Assembly: GCF_009849585.1 (NCBI RefSeq)
Contig: NZ_VCRN01000008.1
Location: 118,808-182,807 of the forward strand
Reading direction: 5' to 3'
Source of the DNA: Bacillus sp. ZZV12-4809
Lineage (GTDB): Bacteria; Bacillota; Bacilli; Bacillales; Cytobacillaceae
Length of the DNA: 64,000 nt
Every line of letters starts with the position of its first letter. The first letter of the stretch is position 1. Positions 9,320-19,103 of the stretch are shown here, in pieces. The position numbers were made by a program, and so were the translations under genes. The notes under the pieces were generated by a model. It saw only the letters and a program-made list of their open reading frames with translations. It was not told the origin of the DNA and made no database searches.

Positions 9320-10510
9320 TTATTTTAAATTCCTTTCAACAAATCCGTGCATCCGTTCCACTGCCTTCTCTAATAATTCAAGAGAAGTTGCATAGGATAA
9401 ACGGATATTATCCGGAGCGCCAAAGCCAGATCCAGGAATGACTGCGACCATTGCATCCTCCAGAAGCGACTCAACAAATTCATCGACACTCGCGAATCCC
9501 GTCATTTCAGCTGCCTTTTTTACATTGGGAAACAGATAAAATGCTCCCTGAGGCTTTACACATGTAAAGCCTGGAATGCTGATTAATTTATCATAGATTA
9601 CATTTAATCGATGTTCAAATGCTTCACGCATTTCTTCAAGCTTATCCTGAGACCCGGCATATGCAGCGATTGAACCATATTGTGCTGTTGTTGTCGGATT
9701 TGATGTACTGTGGCTTGCAAGGTTGGTCATAGCTTTGATAATGCTTTTATTGCCTGCAGCATATCCAATTCTCCAGCCTGTCATAGAATGAGATTTGGAG
9801 ACCCCGTTAATAATTACGGTCTGTTCCTTAAGCTCAGGTGAAAGCTCAGCAATCGAAGTATGCTTATGGCCGCCATATACGAGTTTTTCATAAATCTCAT
9901 CAGAAATGATCAGAACATTATGCTTTAAACATACCTCTCCCAGCTCCTTTAATTCCTCCGCAGAATAAAGCATGCCTGTCGGGTTGCTTGGAGAGTTGAT
10001 AATGACAGCCTTGGTTTTATCAGTTATGCTTTTTTCCAGCTGTTCAGGTGTGATTTTAAAGTCATTTTCCTCTTTTCCCTCTGCATATACAGGAACACCG
10101 CCTGCGAGTTTAACCTGTTCAGGATAGCTTACCCAATAAGGAATCGGGATAATGACTTCATCGCCTTCATTGAGCAATACCTGGAACAATGTATATAAGC
10201 CATGCTTTGCTCCATTGGTAACAATAATTTCTGAAGCGTCGTAATCAAGTCCCTGATCTTTTTTAAACTTGTTTGCAATTTCTTTTTTTAATGCTGGAAG
10301 ACCTGCTGAAGGTGTATATTTTGTATGCCCTTCATTCATGGATTTCACGGCAGCATCAATGATATGCTGTGGTGTATTAAAATCCGGCTCGCCTGCTCCC
10401 AGCCCGATAACATCATGTCCCTGGGCTTTTAGCTCCTTAGCTTTAGCAGTAATTGCCAGAGTTGTTGATGGTGTCAATGCTTTTACTCTTTGTGCCAGTT
10501 GAATCTCCAT
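9320..10510 (-). CDS. aspB: Aspartate aminotransferase (class I PLP-dependent)
   Basis: Interconverts aspartate/2-oxoglutarate and oxaloacetate/glutamate, supplying aspartate for asparagine and lysine routes. The 396-residue protein has SPSNPTG (173-179), DEIYEKLVYGG (204-214) and the pyridoxal lysine K239 in SKSHSMTGWRIGY. GGGAGG precedes the ATG. It lies just after ypmB and upstream of asnS, matching B. subtilis. Confidence 0.95.
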   Translation of the reverse strand: MEIQLAQRVKALTPSTTLAITAKAKELKAQGHDVIGLGAGEPDFNTPQHIIDAAVKSMNEGHTKYTPSAGLPALKKEIANKFKKDQGLDYDASEIIVTNGAKHGLYTLFQVLLNEGDEVIIPIPYWVSYPEQVKLAGGVPVYAEGKEENDFKITPEQLEKSITDKTKAVIINSPSNPTGMLYSAEELKELGEVCLKHNVLIISDEIYEKLVYGGHKHTSIAELSPELKEQTVIINGVSKSHSMTGWRIGYAAGNKSIIKAMTNLASHSTSNPTTTAQYGSIAAYAGSQDKLEEMREAFEHRLNVIYDKLISIPGFTCVKPQGAFYLFPNVKKAAEMTGFASVDEFVESLLEDAMVAVIPGSGFGAPDNIRLSYATSLELLEKAVERMHGFVERNLK

Positions 10511-10560
10511 TGCTTGTTTCCTCCCGAGTTCTCCTGCATTGCGTCGGCGATTGCCTAAGA

Positions 10561-11034
10561 CTACAGGTTTTCAATTTTTTTCAGCCATTCCCCTGTCTTA
10601 AAATCTATATAATAATAATTTATTAAATTATTGCCGGAACGGTAATGAATTTCCCATAATGGAATATTTTTCTCCATCCCCAGCCGGACAGACACGATCT
10701 CAGCAGAATTTTTCTCATGCTTAAGTCTGTTGATGGCTTCACTTTTGGAAATTCCTTCAGATTGCTTCAGCGTAACAATTTTCCCTTTTTTTTCGGGAAC
10801 CCAAACATATATGCTTGTCCCATCATGATCTTTGCCTTCAATTACATAGCAGGTCTCAGTGCCATGATATAAACTGAAATCCTCAGTTTCAGCAAGATCC
10901 GTTTCTTGTTTAGCACGTTCTACGGCCTTTGATTCAGCGGCTTTGACGGGCTTCATACTATTAAAATATATTAAAGAACCTGCTCCAATACTGATAACAA
11001 GCAGAATAATGATACTCCATATTGCTTTTTTCAT
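10561..11034 (-). CDS. ypmB: YpmB, membrane-anchored PepSY-like protein
   Basis: A 157-residue protein with one N-terminal membrane segment (about 5-24, then outside-facing) and a PepSY/DUF5590-like domain ending WLKKIENL. Function is unknown; PepSY domains are thought to restrain proteases or cell-wall enzymes, which is only inference here. It follows ypmA by 15 bases and precedes aspB, so the three probably form one transcript. Confidence 0.8.
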   Translation of the reverse strand: MKKAIWSIIILLVISIGAGSLIYFNSMKPVKAAESKAVERAKQETDLAETEDFSLYHGTETCYVIEGKDHDGTSIYVWVPEKKGKIVTLKQSEGISKSEAINRLKHEKNSAEIVSVRLGMEKNIPLWEIHYRSGNNLINYYYIDFKTGEWLKKIENL

Positions 11035-11049
11035 GTCTCAATCACTCTT

Positions 11050-11220
11050 CTATGTACGATAAATCGTAAAAATCGCTTTATTTTGGTCTTCCTGATCAAG
11101 CGCCAAACCGAACATCAAATCTTTCTCTTTTAGTGTCCTGTTCAAGGCATCAACAATTTTATACAGATCAGGGCTTTGCTGGATCTTCACCGTAGATAAA
11201 ACCTCTATTTTACTTTCCAT
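11050..11220 (-). CDS. ypmA: YpmA, small DUF4264 protein (56 aa)
   Basis: Translating by hand from the ATG at 11220 gives a 56-residue protein beginning MESKIEVLSTVKI and ending IFTIYRT. Its size and place beside ypmB match YpmA. GAGGAGG lies nine bases upstream. Function is unknown; no membrane segment is present. Confidence 0.75.
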   Translation of the reverse strand: MESKIEVLSTVKIQQSPDLYKIVDALNRTLKEKDLMFGLALDQEDQNKAIFTIYRT

Positions 11221-11383
11221 TCTGGAATTCCTCCTCAGCCTCTACAATATTTGTAACTTATATACCCAACCGTTAAGGTTAAACTAATTTTACAAAGAAA
11301 TAAATCTCAGTAACAGTATAACAGCAGAAATGATTAAACTGGTAATAAAACATAATAAATTTTCTTCTGGTCCACCACGTCAT

Positions 11384-11407
11384 GCTGCGCCATAAGCGCA
11401 GCTTTTT
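11384..11407 (+). terminator. Orphan plus-strand terminator-like hairpin
   Basis: GCTGCGC/GCGCAGC with a CATAA loop is followed by TTTTTC on the plus strand, but no plus-strand gene lies upstream. The surrounding gap 11221-11513 contains no other clear gene; a weak AATATTC/GAATATT hairpin near 11476-11495 may end the next gene. Confidence 0.5.
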
Positions 11408-11513
11408 CATTTCCTGCCGGGATGAAAATGGCTAAAGCCGCACTTAGTGAGCAGAAAAAATAATCGCCTCCACAAAATATTCCCTGTGAATATTCCGTGA
11501 AGGTTAATTTCTC

Positions 11514-12362
11514 TTATTTGAACTTTTCACCCTGGAAAATCGTAAATAGCTCATAATTAACGTCGGTAAATTTAATGGTGATGGTTCCATGCTTCCTTGT
11601 ATAATATACATCAACCCAGGCATCATTTAACAGTCTGAACAGATCTGTATCATGTTTTATGGACTTTCTATAAAAAAGAATACCGATCTGGGGATCAAGG
11701 TGTTTAATCATGTCTTCTGATATAGAGCCATCCCTTCCAAATGCAGGCAGTTTAACCATGTTCACATTCGATAACTCTTTTCCCATGAGAACATCATTGG
11801 CTTTTGCGCTTGTCGAGTTCATAAACAATATCCGATGTCTTTCAAATGTAAAGGAAATATCCATCCCTTCTCCCTGATCACTGCCTTCGTATAGAACATC
11901 AGCGTGAAATTCCGGAAAAAGCTGCTGCTTTGTATTCTGCTTCCAGGAATGAAAATCAAGATTACTTATTCCTTTCTCAGCCTGCAGCTCTGAAACTGCT
12001 GGTTCACTCGCTATAATTTCCCTTACCCCGAAGTTCTTGATCAGCCATCTAAGGCTTGCCTTATTATATAATTCCTCATCTGTCAGGATGACTGCTGAAA
12101 TCTGATTAACGCCATATAAATCAAGGAGCTTTTTTAATTCTCCCTCTGTTCCTTTCCCACCCGTGTTAATTAGGACTTTTTCGCCATTCCCATGATGAAT
12201 TAAAGCAGATTCGCCATCGGATAAAGAAAAAAATGTCATAGCCAGTTCATCACTTTTTAGTTTTAGGTCAATGCTTTCCACTTTAACAGGAACTGCCGGT
12301 GAATCTTTAGGTATGTAATACCAATTTGCAAACAGCAGCATAAATGCGAACAGCGCGTTCAT
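11514..12362 (-). CDS. Degenerate ComEC-type metallo-beta-lactamase-fold protein
   Basis: A 282-residue protein with an N-terminal hydrophobic segment (about 1-15), probably exported or membrane-anchored. It follows the layout of the ComEC C-terminal hydrolase domain: FSLSDGESALI, VLINTGG, then VILT. Where active members have the metal motif HxHxDH, this protein has DEELYN, and the later HHGS block reads AFGRDGS. I infer a non-catalytic relative. It sits between dinG and ypmA, with a 293-bp gap before ypmA. I do not know a named homologue. Confidence 0.7.
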   Translation of the reverse strand: MNALFAFMLLFANWYYIPKDSPAVPVKVESIDLKLKSDELAMTFFSLSDGESALIHHGNGEKVLINTGGKGTEGELKKLLDLYGVNQISAVILTDEELYNKASLRWLIKNFGVREIIASEPAVSELQAEKGISNLDFHSWKQNTKQQLFPEFHADVLYEGSDQGEGMDISFTFERHRILFMNSTSAKANDVLMGKELSNVNMVKLPAFGRDGSISEDMIKHLDPQIGILFYRKSIKHDTDLFRLLNDAWVDVYYTRKHGTITIKFTDVNYELFTIFQGEKFK

Positions 12363-12524
12363 CTTTCCATTCCTCCTACATTGAAACAGAGCAGATTGAG
12401 AAACAGCTAATAAAATTGAAACCCAACAAATTTATAATGTGTTAATCATCTAAATTTATCCTGCTTAACGGACCTTTGTTCATCATAAAAGCAGGCTCTT
12501 TTCGTGTAAATTATTGTTTTCGCC

Positions 12525-12652
12525 TATCAATGTTGCCGTTATTTGCTGCGAAGGGCTGCCCAAGCGTTCTGCGGAGCTGCGGTGAGCCTCCTCGGCGCTG
12601 CGCGTCGGCGGGGTCTCACCTGTCCTCGCACCTTCCGCTGCAACAACTCAGA
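12525..12652 (-). repeat. GTTGATT-family intergenic repeat, minus orientation
   Basis: Reading the minus strand, it has GTTGTTGCAGCGGAAGGTGCGAG, then GAGACCCCGC and GAGGAGGCTCACCGC, the pattern of a repeat common in Bacillaceae. It fills most of the 357-bp gap between dinG and the ComEC-like gene and is GC-rich against its surroundings. Nothing else is evident in that gap. Confidence 0.6.
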
Positions 12653-12719
12653 AAATAGGATACAAAAGCAACAACTCTTATGAAAACAGCCTAAAAAGAA
12701 AGTGAAAATACACTGAATT

Positions 12720-15521
12720 TTATAGCCAAGTATTAATCAATTCAACAATTTCATCAATATTGTTTTTCTCAACAGGGATAGGAGGAATGGAATCCAGGAA
12801 TGCTTTTCCATATCTTGCGGTGATGATTCTCCGGTCAAATATGACGATGACCCCCCTATCGGAACTTGTTCTTATCAGCCTCCCAACCCCCTGCTTAAAG
12901 CGGATAATTGCCTCAGGCAATGAGTATTCGGAGAACGGGTTTTTTCCTTTATTGGCAATTTGCTCATTTTTTGCCTGCGCCATCGGTTCATCAGGCGGAG
13001 AAAAAGGCAGTCTTACAATTACCAGACAGGAAAGATCCTCACCCGGGATATCAACACCCTCCCAAAAGCTGCTTGTCCCTAAGAGAATGGCCTTTTCAAA
13101 ACGCTGAAAGTTTCTCGTGAGCCTTGATCTGCTTCCGCTTGTCACACCCTGGGCAATAATAGCATAATCCTCCAGGAACCCTGATTCCTTGATAAGCTCA
13201 TGGGTTCTCCTTAACATTTCATGTGAAGTGAAAAGTATCAGCATTCTTCCCTTTGCTGCTTCCGCAATTGAAATAATATGCTCGGTAATGGATGCCACAT
13301 ACTCTTCGAGTGGCACTGCATTTACTTCAGGCAAATCATCAGAAACTAAGAGCTTAACCTGATTCTGATAATCAAAAGGAGATTGAATTTGCTTAAGCGT
13401 GCATTGATGCTCCTCCAGCCCCAATTCCTTTAAGATGAAAGTAAAAGAATTTTTTACAGATAAAGTGGCAGATGTAATGACTGCACTTTCCTTTTGGCTG
13501 AAGAATTGATCTTTAAGGTAATCAGAAACCGATACAGGCTGTGCATAAACAGTCGTGGCGTTTTGCGCTGAGCGGGTATCCATTTCTACCCATACAACAA
13601 ATTCCTCGGCCGGCAAGTGAAAGATGTGATTTAAATCATCATTTATATCCCGCAAATCATCCACAATAGAAGCCACTTCCTCCATTAATGCCTTTTCCTC
13701 AAGAGAAAGAGCCGATTTAATAGCTGAAACTGCACACACACGGCTGTCTATAGCCTGGATTAAATCCTTAAGCATGAAACCAAAACGTTCGGCACTCGTT
13801 AATACTGCCTTCGTTTCCTTATTGGAGCCATTTTTATTAAATCTTACTGAAATTCGATTTACACTTTTTTTAGCTTTATTGTTCTTTTTAGCAAAAATCG
13901 CTATTACTCTAAACAATTCATCCATTTCATGAAGAATATCAGCTATCACTTGGTTGACTTCAAAGGAATGCATGAGATCATCACGTGTCCCTGCTTTCTC
14001 CTCCACAAGCTTCTCCAGCTTATAGTAAAGCTGTTTCTGTTCAATCATTCCAATTTGTCCAAGCAGCAGCCGCAATGATAAATAATCCAGCTTGTTTCCG
14101 AAATGTTTCCCGGAAGCCTTAACAAAATGATGCCCCTCATCGATCACCACATGGCTGAATTCCGGCAAAATAGCATTACTTGCTGTAAGATCAGTTAAAA
14201 GCAGGGAATGATTCGTAATGATGATATCAGCGTTTTGTGCTTCCTTTCTTGCCCTCAGATAAAAATCTCTGGAGATCCACGACTTATCCTGCAAAAATGC
14301 TGTTTCATCATTCTTAATTCTGCTCCAGTAGATCATCCCGCCGCTTGAGAGGTTTAATTCATCAATATCACCCGTATCAGTCTCCAGAAGCCAGACAAGA
14401 ATCTGCATTTTACTGAGGATTGTATCATAATTATCTTCCTCATCTCTTAGCGTTTGGACAAACTTCGCAAGGCTTATATAGTGGCTTCTCCCCTTTAGCA
14501 ATACAGTGCTAAGCGAAAATGACAGCATTTTTTGCAGCAGGGGAATATCCTTAGAAAGCAGCTGCTCCTGCAGCTGTGTTGTATATGTACTGATAATGAC
14601 AGTTCTTCCGCTCTTCTTAGCATATAGAGCTGCAGGAACGAGATATGCCAAGGATTTCCCTACACCAGTCCCTGCCTCTATCAATGCATGCTGTTTGTTA
14701 TTAAAAGCCTCATAAACTGAATCCATCATGATGAATTGGCCTTCCCTTTTTTCATAGGCAGGGAAAGCTTTAATGAACAAAGCCTGTTTTTCCTCTTCAC
14801 GAATAGGAAAGCCCTGAAACTCTGAGTCTGCAGACGCCTGCTGTCCCGTCCCTCTTTTTAAAGCAATCCCCCGGTGAACTTCAATATCATCTGCAAGCTG
14901 CTCAATCTTACTTTCATTAATTAAATGGTGCTCGTCCAAAAGTATATCAAGGTCACTCTTTAAGCCTCCAGACAGCTTATGCAGGCGTTCAATGGTGGTA
15001 TTAGGAAGGTTTTTAAGCTTATTCAACAATATTAACAGGAGTTCAGCCGTAACATATGCATCGCTGTCTGCCTGATGGGGACGTTCATGATTAAGGCCTT
15101 CCCGAAGTGCCAGATCCGACAATTTATAGCTATCTGCAGTGGGAAAAAGAATTCGCGCCATCTCCACTGTATCCAGGACAGGACCGTAAAACCCGTTATA
15201 TCCCGCTTCAATCAATTCCTCCTGCAGAAAAGACAGATCAAACAAAACATTGTGAGCCACAAAATAGGCACCCTCAAGCAAAGTCAGAACTTTAGGGGCA
15301 ACCTCCGAGAAAAGCGGGGCGTTCTCAACCATTTCATCTGACAAACCTGTCAGTTCTTCAATGAAAGGGGGAATGGATTGCTCCGGGTTAATAAGGGAGG
15401 AATATTGCTCTGTTATTTTTCCGTTTTCAATTACCACAGCAGCGAATTGTATTATTTTATCGCCTTTTTTGGGGGCGTTCCCGGTTGTTTCCAAATCCAC
15501 TACAACATATTTATTACCCAT
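12720..15521 (-). CDS. dinG: DinG-type helicase with N-terminal 3'-5' exonuclease domain
   Basis: The 933-residue protein joins a DEDD exonuclease (about 1-170; DLETTG at 9-14, AHNVLFDL and HQADSDAY) to an XPD-like superfamily 2 helicase with Walker A AGTGVGKS and a DEGH box. In Firmicutes this form is reported mainly as a nuclease in DNA repair; helicase activity is uncertain. I chose the ATG at 15521, six bases after AGAGGTG; a GTG at 15530 falls inside the ribosome site. It lies upstream of panD. Confidence 0.93.
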   Translation of the reverse strand: MGNKYVVVDLETTGNAPKKGDKIIQFAAVVIENGKITEQYSSLINPEQSIPPFIEELTGLSDEMVENAPLFSEVAPKVLTLLEGAYFVAHNVLFDLSFLQEELIEAGYNGFYGPVLDTVEMARILFPTADSYKLSDLALREGLNHERPHQADSDAYVTAELLLILLNKLKNLPNTTIERLHKLSGGLKSDLDILLDEHHLINESKIEQLADDIEVHRGIALKRGTGQQASADSEFQGFPIREEEKQALFIKAFPAYEKREGQFIMMDSVYEAFNNKQHALIEAGTGVGKSLAYLVPAALYAKKSGRTVIISTYTTQLQEQLLSKDIPLLQKMLSFSLSTVLLKGRSHYISLAKFVQTLRDEEDNYDTILSKMQILVWLLETDTGDIDELNLSSGGMIYWSRIKNDETAFLQDKSWISRDFYLRARKEAQNADIIITNHSLLLTDLTASNAILPEFSHVVIDEGHHFVKASGKHFGNKLDYLSLRLLLGQIGMIEQKQLYYKLEKLVEEKAGTRDDLMHSFEVNQVIADILHEMDELFRVIAIFAKKNNKAKKSVNRISVRFNKNGSNKETKAVLTSAERFGFMLKDLIQAIDSRVCAVSAIKSALSLEEKALMEEVASIVDDLRDINDDLNHIFHLPAEEFVVWVEMDTRSAQNATTVYAQPVSVSDYLKDQFFSQKESAVITSATLSVKNSFTFILKELGLEEHQCTLKQIQSPFDYQNQVKLLVSDDLPEVNAVPLEEYVASITEHIISIAEAAKGRMLILFTSHEMLRRTHELIKESGFLEDYAIIAQGVTSGSRSRLTRNFQRFEKAILLGTSSFWEGVDIPGEDLSCLVIVRLPFSPPDEPMAQAKNEQIANKGKNPFSEYSLPEAIIRFKQGVGRLIRTSSDRGVIVIFDRRIITARYGKAFLDSIPPIPVEKNNIDEIVELINTWL

Positions 15522-15642
15522 GGCTAACACCTCTATATTCAGTCATTCAAAAGGTATCACAAAAACGGAAAAAGAAAAAGGCAAATACTTCTCCCTCTTT
15601 ATTTTCTTCACTTGCTCAGGTCCCTTATTCGCTGCCGATTAT

Positions 15643-15677
15643 AAAAAAGAGCCGAAGCTCCAAAAGAGTTCCGCTCT
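15643..15677 (-). terminator. Terminator of panBCD
   Basis: Minus-strand stem AGAGCGGAACTC with GGAGCTTCGGCTCT, then a run of six T. It lies 10 bases past the panD stop. Confidence 0.8.
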
Positions 15678-15687
15678 GGTTAATACA

Positions 15688-16071
15688 CTATAGCACTGTG
15701 CTTTCCGGTTCTGCATGTATCATGTCAGTGATCCGATTTCTGCTGTCCATTATGGCTACCTTTGGTTCATGATATGGCACCTTTTCATCAGGAACAAGAG
15801 CATATGAAATGATTATGACAATGTCGCCTTCCTGAACAAGACGTGCAGCTGCCCCATTCACACAGATTACTCCACTGCCTCTTTCCCCAGGAATGATATA
15901 GGTTTCAAATCTTGCACCATTGTTATTATTCACAATTTGGACCTTTTCATTTGGTGCCATTCCTACCGCTTCAATAATATTTGTATCAATAGTGATGCTG
16001 CCAACATAATTTAAATTGGCTTCTGTTACTGTTGCACGATGGATCTTGCCATTCATCATGGTGCGAAACAT
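15688..16071 (-). CDS. panD: Aspartate 1-decarboxylase proenzyme
   Basis: Makes beta-alanine from aspartate for pantothenate. The 127-residue length is normal, and the self-cleavage site G24-S25 in YVGSITID, which forms the pyruvoyl group, is intact. The [12 protein letters not shown] block and GAAARLVQ loop are conserved. It follows panC by 14 bases and ends the panBCD operon. Confidence 0.97.
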   Translation of the reverse strand: MFRTMMNGKIHRATVTEANLNYVGSITIDTNIIEAVGMAPNEKVQIVNNNNGARFETYIIPGERGSGVICVNGAAARLVQEGDIVIIISYALVPDEKVPYHEPKVAIMDSRNRITDMIHAEPESTVL

Positions 16072-16085
16072 GCTGACTTCCTCCC

Positions 16086-16943
16086 TTAGCTATCTTTTTG
16101 AACTGATAATATTGTGTTATCGATTAAGCGGGCCTTACTAAATTTAACGGCCATTGCGATAATTACCTTTTCTTCCAGACGGGAAAGCGGTTTAAGATCA
16201 GGATAGGATAGAATTTCAATATAATCTATTTCCCCGCTTGTGTTTTTTTCAATAAATTCCTTGATGCTGCTGATAACCTTCACGGGATCGTACTCCCCTT
16301 CGGCTATCAGTGATTCCGCAACCTTAAGACTTTGGTGGAGAGCAGAAGCCTGGTCGCGTTCTGGCGGCAAAAGATGTACATTCCGCGAGCTCTTGGCAAG
16401 GCCATCTTCCTCTCTGACGGTCTTTACAGGGACAATCTCGACTGGAATATTAAAGTCTCGTACAAGTCCGTCAACAACAGCCACCTGCTGGGCATCCTTC
16501 ATTCCAAAATAAACCTTATCCGGCTGAACAATGTTGAAAAGTTTTATCAGGACTGTGGCGACACCATCAAAATGTCCAGGCCGGGACTTTCCGCATAAAA
16601 CATCTGTCCGCTCCTGTACCTTAGCCGTTACGGACAATGTGGAAGGATACATATCATCTGCTGAAGGAAAGAAAAGATAATCGCAGCCCTCTTTCTTTGC
16701 AAGGCTGCTGTCACGCTCTAAATCCCTTGGGTATGTCGCTAAATCTTCTTTTGGGCCAAATTGCAGCGGATTGACAAAGATGCTGACAACTGTTATATCA
16801 TTTTCTTTCCTTGCATTTCTTACTAATGATAGATGGCCTTCATGCAAATATCCCATTGTCGGTACAAAGCCGATTGCTTTTCCTTCCCTTTTAAGCTGCA
16901 AAGCAATACTTTGCATTTCTCTTATACCTGTAATCGTTCTCAT
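16086..16943 (-). CDS. panC: Pantothenate synthetase
   Basis: Joins pantoate and beta-alanine using ATP. The 285-residue protein has the nucleotide motif [10 protein letters not shown] (28-37), the FVNPLQF pantoate site and the KMSKS-like region SSRNVHL. Its ATG overlaps the panB stop by four bases, indicating coupled translation. Confidence 0.96.
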   Translation of the reverse strand: MRTITGIREMQSIALQLKREGKAIGFVPTMGYLHEGHLSLVRNARKENDITVVSIFVNPLQFGPKEDLATYPRDLERDSSLAKKEGCDYLFFPSADDMYPSTLSVTAKVQERTDVLCGKSRPGHFDGVATVLIKLFNIVQPDKVYFGMKDAQQVAVVDGLVRDFNIPVEIVPVKTVREEDGLAKSSRNVHLLPPERDQASALHQSLKVAESLIAEGEYDPVKVISSIKEFIEKNTSGEIDYIEILSYPDLKPLSRLEEKVIIAMAVKFSKARLIDNTILSVQKDS

Positions 16944-17776
16944 GCTTTTCCTCCATATAAACTTAGAAGCTCTTCCTCTTTCATTCTGAAAGAATGGGAA
17001 TCATCAGGGAATGTTCCATTCTTGACTTCCGCGGAATACTTAGTAAGGCTGTCGCCTATTATCGGGTTCAGGTTTTCATACTGTTTCACGAACTTGGGCA
17101 CACGATCTACACCGTATCCCAATACATCATGGTACACAAGGACCTGTCCATCAGTGTCTTTTCCGGCCCCAATTCCAATCACTGGAATTCTCAATTCTTC
17201 CGTAATCTGCTTTGCCAGCTGTTTTGGAACACACTCAAGAACAAGGGAAAAGGCTCCGGCTTTCTCACATTCCCTTGCATCCTCTATCAGTTTTCTCGCT
17301 GCTTCAGCGTTTTTCCCCTGGACCTTATAGCCTCCAAGGACCCCTACGGATTGCGGGGTCAGTCCAAGATGGGCAACTACAGGAATGCCTGCTTTAGTTA
17401 AAGCCCTGATTTGCTGTGCGACTTCATCACCGCCTTCAAGCTTAACAGCATGTGCACCTGTCTCCTGAATGAGCCTTGCCGCACTTAACAGTGTATCTTT
17501 CTCGGACAAATGATAGCTCATAAACGGCATGTCAATCACAATAAAAGTTTGTTGTGCCCCTCGTTTGACAGCTTTTCCATGATGAATCATATCCTCCATC
17601 GTAACAGGTACTGTTGAATCATAGCCAAGCACTACCATACCAAGTGAATCCCCGACAAGTATCATGTCCACATCGGCTTTTTCAGCGTGTTTAGCAGCCG
17701 GGAAATCATAGGCGGTCAGCATAACAATTTTCTCATGATTTTCCTTCATTCTTAAAAAGTCTGTTGTTTGCTTCAT
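16940..17776 (-). CDS. panB: 3-methyl-2-oxobutanoate hydroxymethyltransferase
   Basis: First committed step of pantothenate synthesis: transfers a hydroxymethyl group from methylene-tetrahydrofolate to 2-oxoisovalerate. The TIM-barrel protein has [15 protein letters not shown] and [16 protein letters not shown] with the metal-binding aspartates. The second of two adjacent ATGs (17776, 278 aa) is better spaced from AAGGAGGA. A repeat copy at 17826-17906 lies only about 50 bases upstream, so the operon promoter is either squeezed in between or supplied by the repeat or by read-through from birA. Confidence 0.96.
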   Translation of the reverse strand: MKQTTDFLRMKENHEKIVMLTAYDFPAAKHAEKADVDMILVGDSLGMVVLGYDSTVPVTMEDMIHHGKAVKRGAQQTFIVIDMPFMSYHLSEKDTLLSAARLIQETGAHAVKLEGGDEVAQQIRALTKAGIPVVAHLGLTPQSVGVLGGYKVQGKNAEAARKLIEDARECEKAGAFSLVLECVPKQLAKQITEELRIPVIGIGAGKDTDGQVLVYHDVLGYGVDRVPKFVKQYENLNPIIGDSLTKYSAEVKNGTFPDDSHSFRMKEEELLSLYGGKA

Positions 17777-17825
17777 CATTCGTCCTCCTTATTCAGGAAG
17801 AGGCAATAAAACTTCAAAATGAGCA

Positions 17826-17906
17826 GGAAAAGCGGAAGCGCCTTGCCCACCCCGACAAGCGTGACCTCGTGGGGCAGATGCTGGAGCTAGAAAGTTATCG
17901 AAGTTT
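17826..17906 (+). repeat. GCGGAAGCGCC intergenic repeat, medium copy
   Basis: Starts GGAAAAGCGGAAGCGCCTTG and ends CTGGAGCTAGAAAGTTATCG, with an internal GCCCAC/GTGGGGC hairpin. Ends match the long copy at 52389-52635. It lies between the birA terminator and panB. The rest of the gap 17777-18119 holds that terminator and no gene. Confidence 0.75.
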
Positions 17907-17916
17907 TATAAACATT

Positions 17917-17948
17917 AAAAAAATCCTTCTGATGGCAGAAGGATTTTG
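17917..17948 (-). terminator. Terminator of the ypjD-birA operon
   Basis: AAAATCCTTCTG/CAGAAGGATTTT with a four-base loop and A/T runs on both sides. It lies about 170 bases beyond the birA stop. Confidence 0.75.
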
Positions 17949-18119
17949 TAAATAGCTCATATATCAGTTTATCCCTCTGTCCCGGTCCATTTTTGGATCT
18001 AGGCAGAAATATTATGTTGGTAATTCCTCAAAAAGGTGCAGTTCTGTTAAGGATACTGCCCATAAAAAGTATAACAAAAAGGCAAAAGATTTGGCTATAA
18101 AAATTTTCTGGCCGGAATT

Positions 18120-19103
18120 CTAGGCATCCAGCTCAATGTCTGCAGAATATACGTGATGGACTTTCCCGCTGCTGTCTTCAATCATCAGGACCCCATCATC
18201 GGTAATACCAAGAGCCTTGCCATATATGCTTCCGGTTATCGTTCTTGCGGTAAGGTTCTTGCCGATGCTGACTGCATAACTTTCCCATAACAGTTTAATC
18301 GGATAAAAGCCCTTTTCCAAATAAAGTTTATACAGATTTTCCAATTTACCAAGCAAGATCTTAATCAGCTCAGCTCTTGAAAGCTTTTCGCCTTTTTCAA
18401 TGGATAATGAAGTAGCAACTTCTTTAAGCTCATCGGGATAATCATCCAGCTGCTGATTAACGTTGATGCCAATGCCAATGATAATAGAAATAATCCGGTC
18501 TGCATCCGCCTGCAGTTCTGTCAGAATTCCAGTAACCTTTTTCCCGTTCATCAAAATATCATTCGGCCATTTAATTTGCGGTGATAAATCGGTCAGCTCT
18601 TCAATTGCCTGTACAACAGCCACTGCTGTAATCAATGTCAGCTGCGGTGCTTTCGGAGGCGGAATGTTCGGTCTAAGAATAACACTCATCCAAATGCCTG
18701 TTGATTTTGGGGAATGCCATCTCCTGTCCATTCTCCCCCTGCCTGAAAGCTGTTCTTCAGCTATGACGATCGTTCCTTCCTGTGCACCCTCGTAAGCAAG
18801 GCGATGCGCAATCTTCTGAGTTGAATCAACACTTTCTTCATGATGAATCTGGCGTCCAAGTGTTTCAGTCTGCAAACCAAGCCTTATTTCATCAGGAGTA
18901 ACCTTTTCAGGTGTTTTTATTATGCGGTAGCCTTTTCTTCTGACCGCTTCCAATTCAAAGCCTTCTTTCCTCAGCTCTTCAATATGCTTCCACACAGCCG
19001 TTCTTGAACAGCCAATCAGGTCAGCTAAATACTGGCCTGAAAGGTAATTTTCATCACTTGTCGTAAAAGCATCAATCAATTTGTTCCTGATTTCTGATTG
19101 CAC
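18120..19103 (-). CDS. birA: Biotin-protein ligase and biotin operon repressor
   Basis: Attaches biotin to carboxylases and represses biotin genes. The N-terminal winged helix (about 1-60) contains GCSRTAVWKHIEELRKEG. The ligase domain has the GRGRMDRRWHSP biotinyl-adenylate loop and KWPNDILMNGKK, with an SH3-like C-terminal domain. I chose the GTG at 19103 (327 aa), nine bases after AAGGGAGTG, because the upstream GTG lies within the ribosome site. Its 5' end overlaps cca by 28 bases. Confidence 0.95.
   Translation of the reverse strand: MQSEIRNKLIDAFTTSDENYLSGQYLADLIGCSRTAVWKHIEELRKEGFELEAVRRKGYRIIKTPEKVTPDEIRLGLQTETLGRQIHHEESVDSTQKIAHRLAYEGAQEGTIVIAEEQLSGRGRMDRRWHSPKSTGIWMSVILRPNIPPPKAPQLTLITAVAVVQAIEELTDLSPQIKWPNDILMNGKKVTGILTELQADADRIISIIIGIGINVNQQLDDYPDELKEVATSLSIEKGEKLSRAELIKILLGKLENLYKLYLEKGFYPIKLLWESYAVSIGKNLTARTITGSIYGKALGITDDGVLMIEDSSGKVHHVYSADIELDA

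Noticed and set aside
12476..12658. 60-aa plus-strand frame upstream of dinG
   Set aside because: It lies in the GC-rich intergenic repeat and has no ribosome site.
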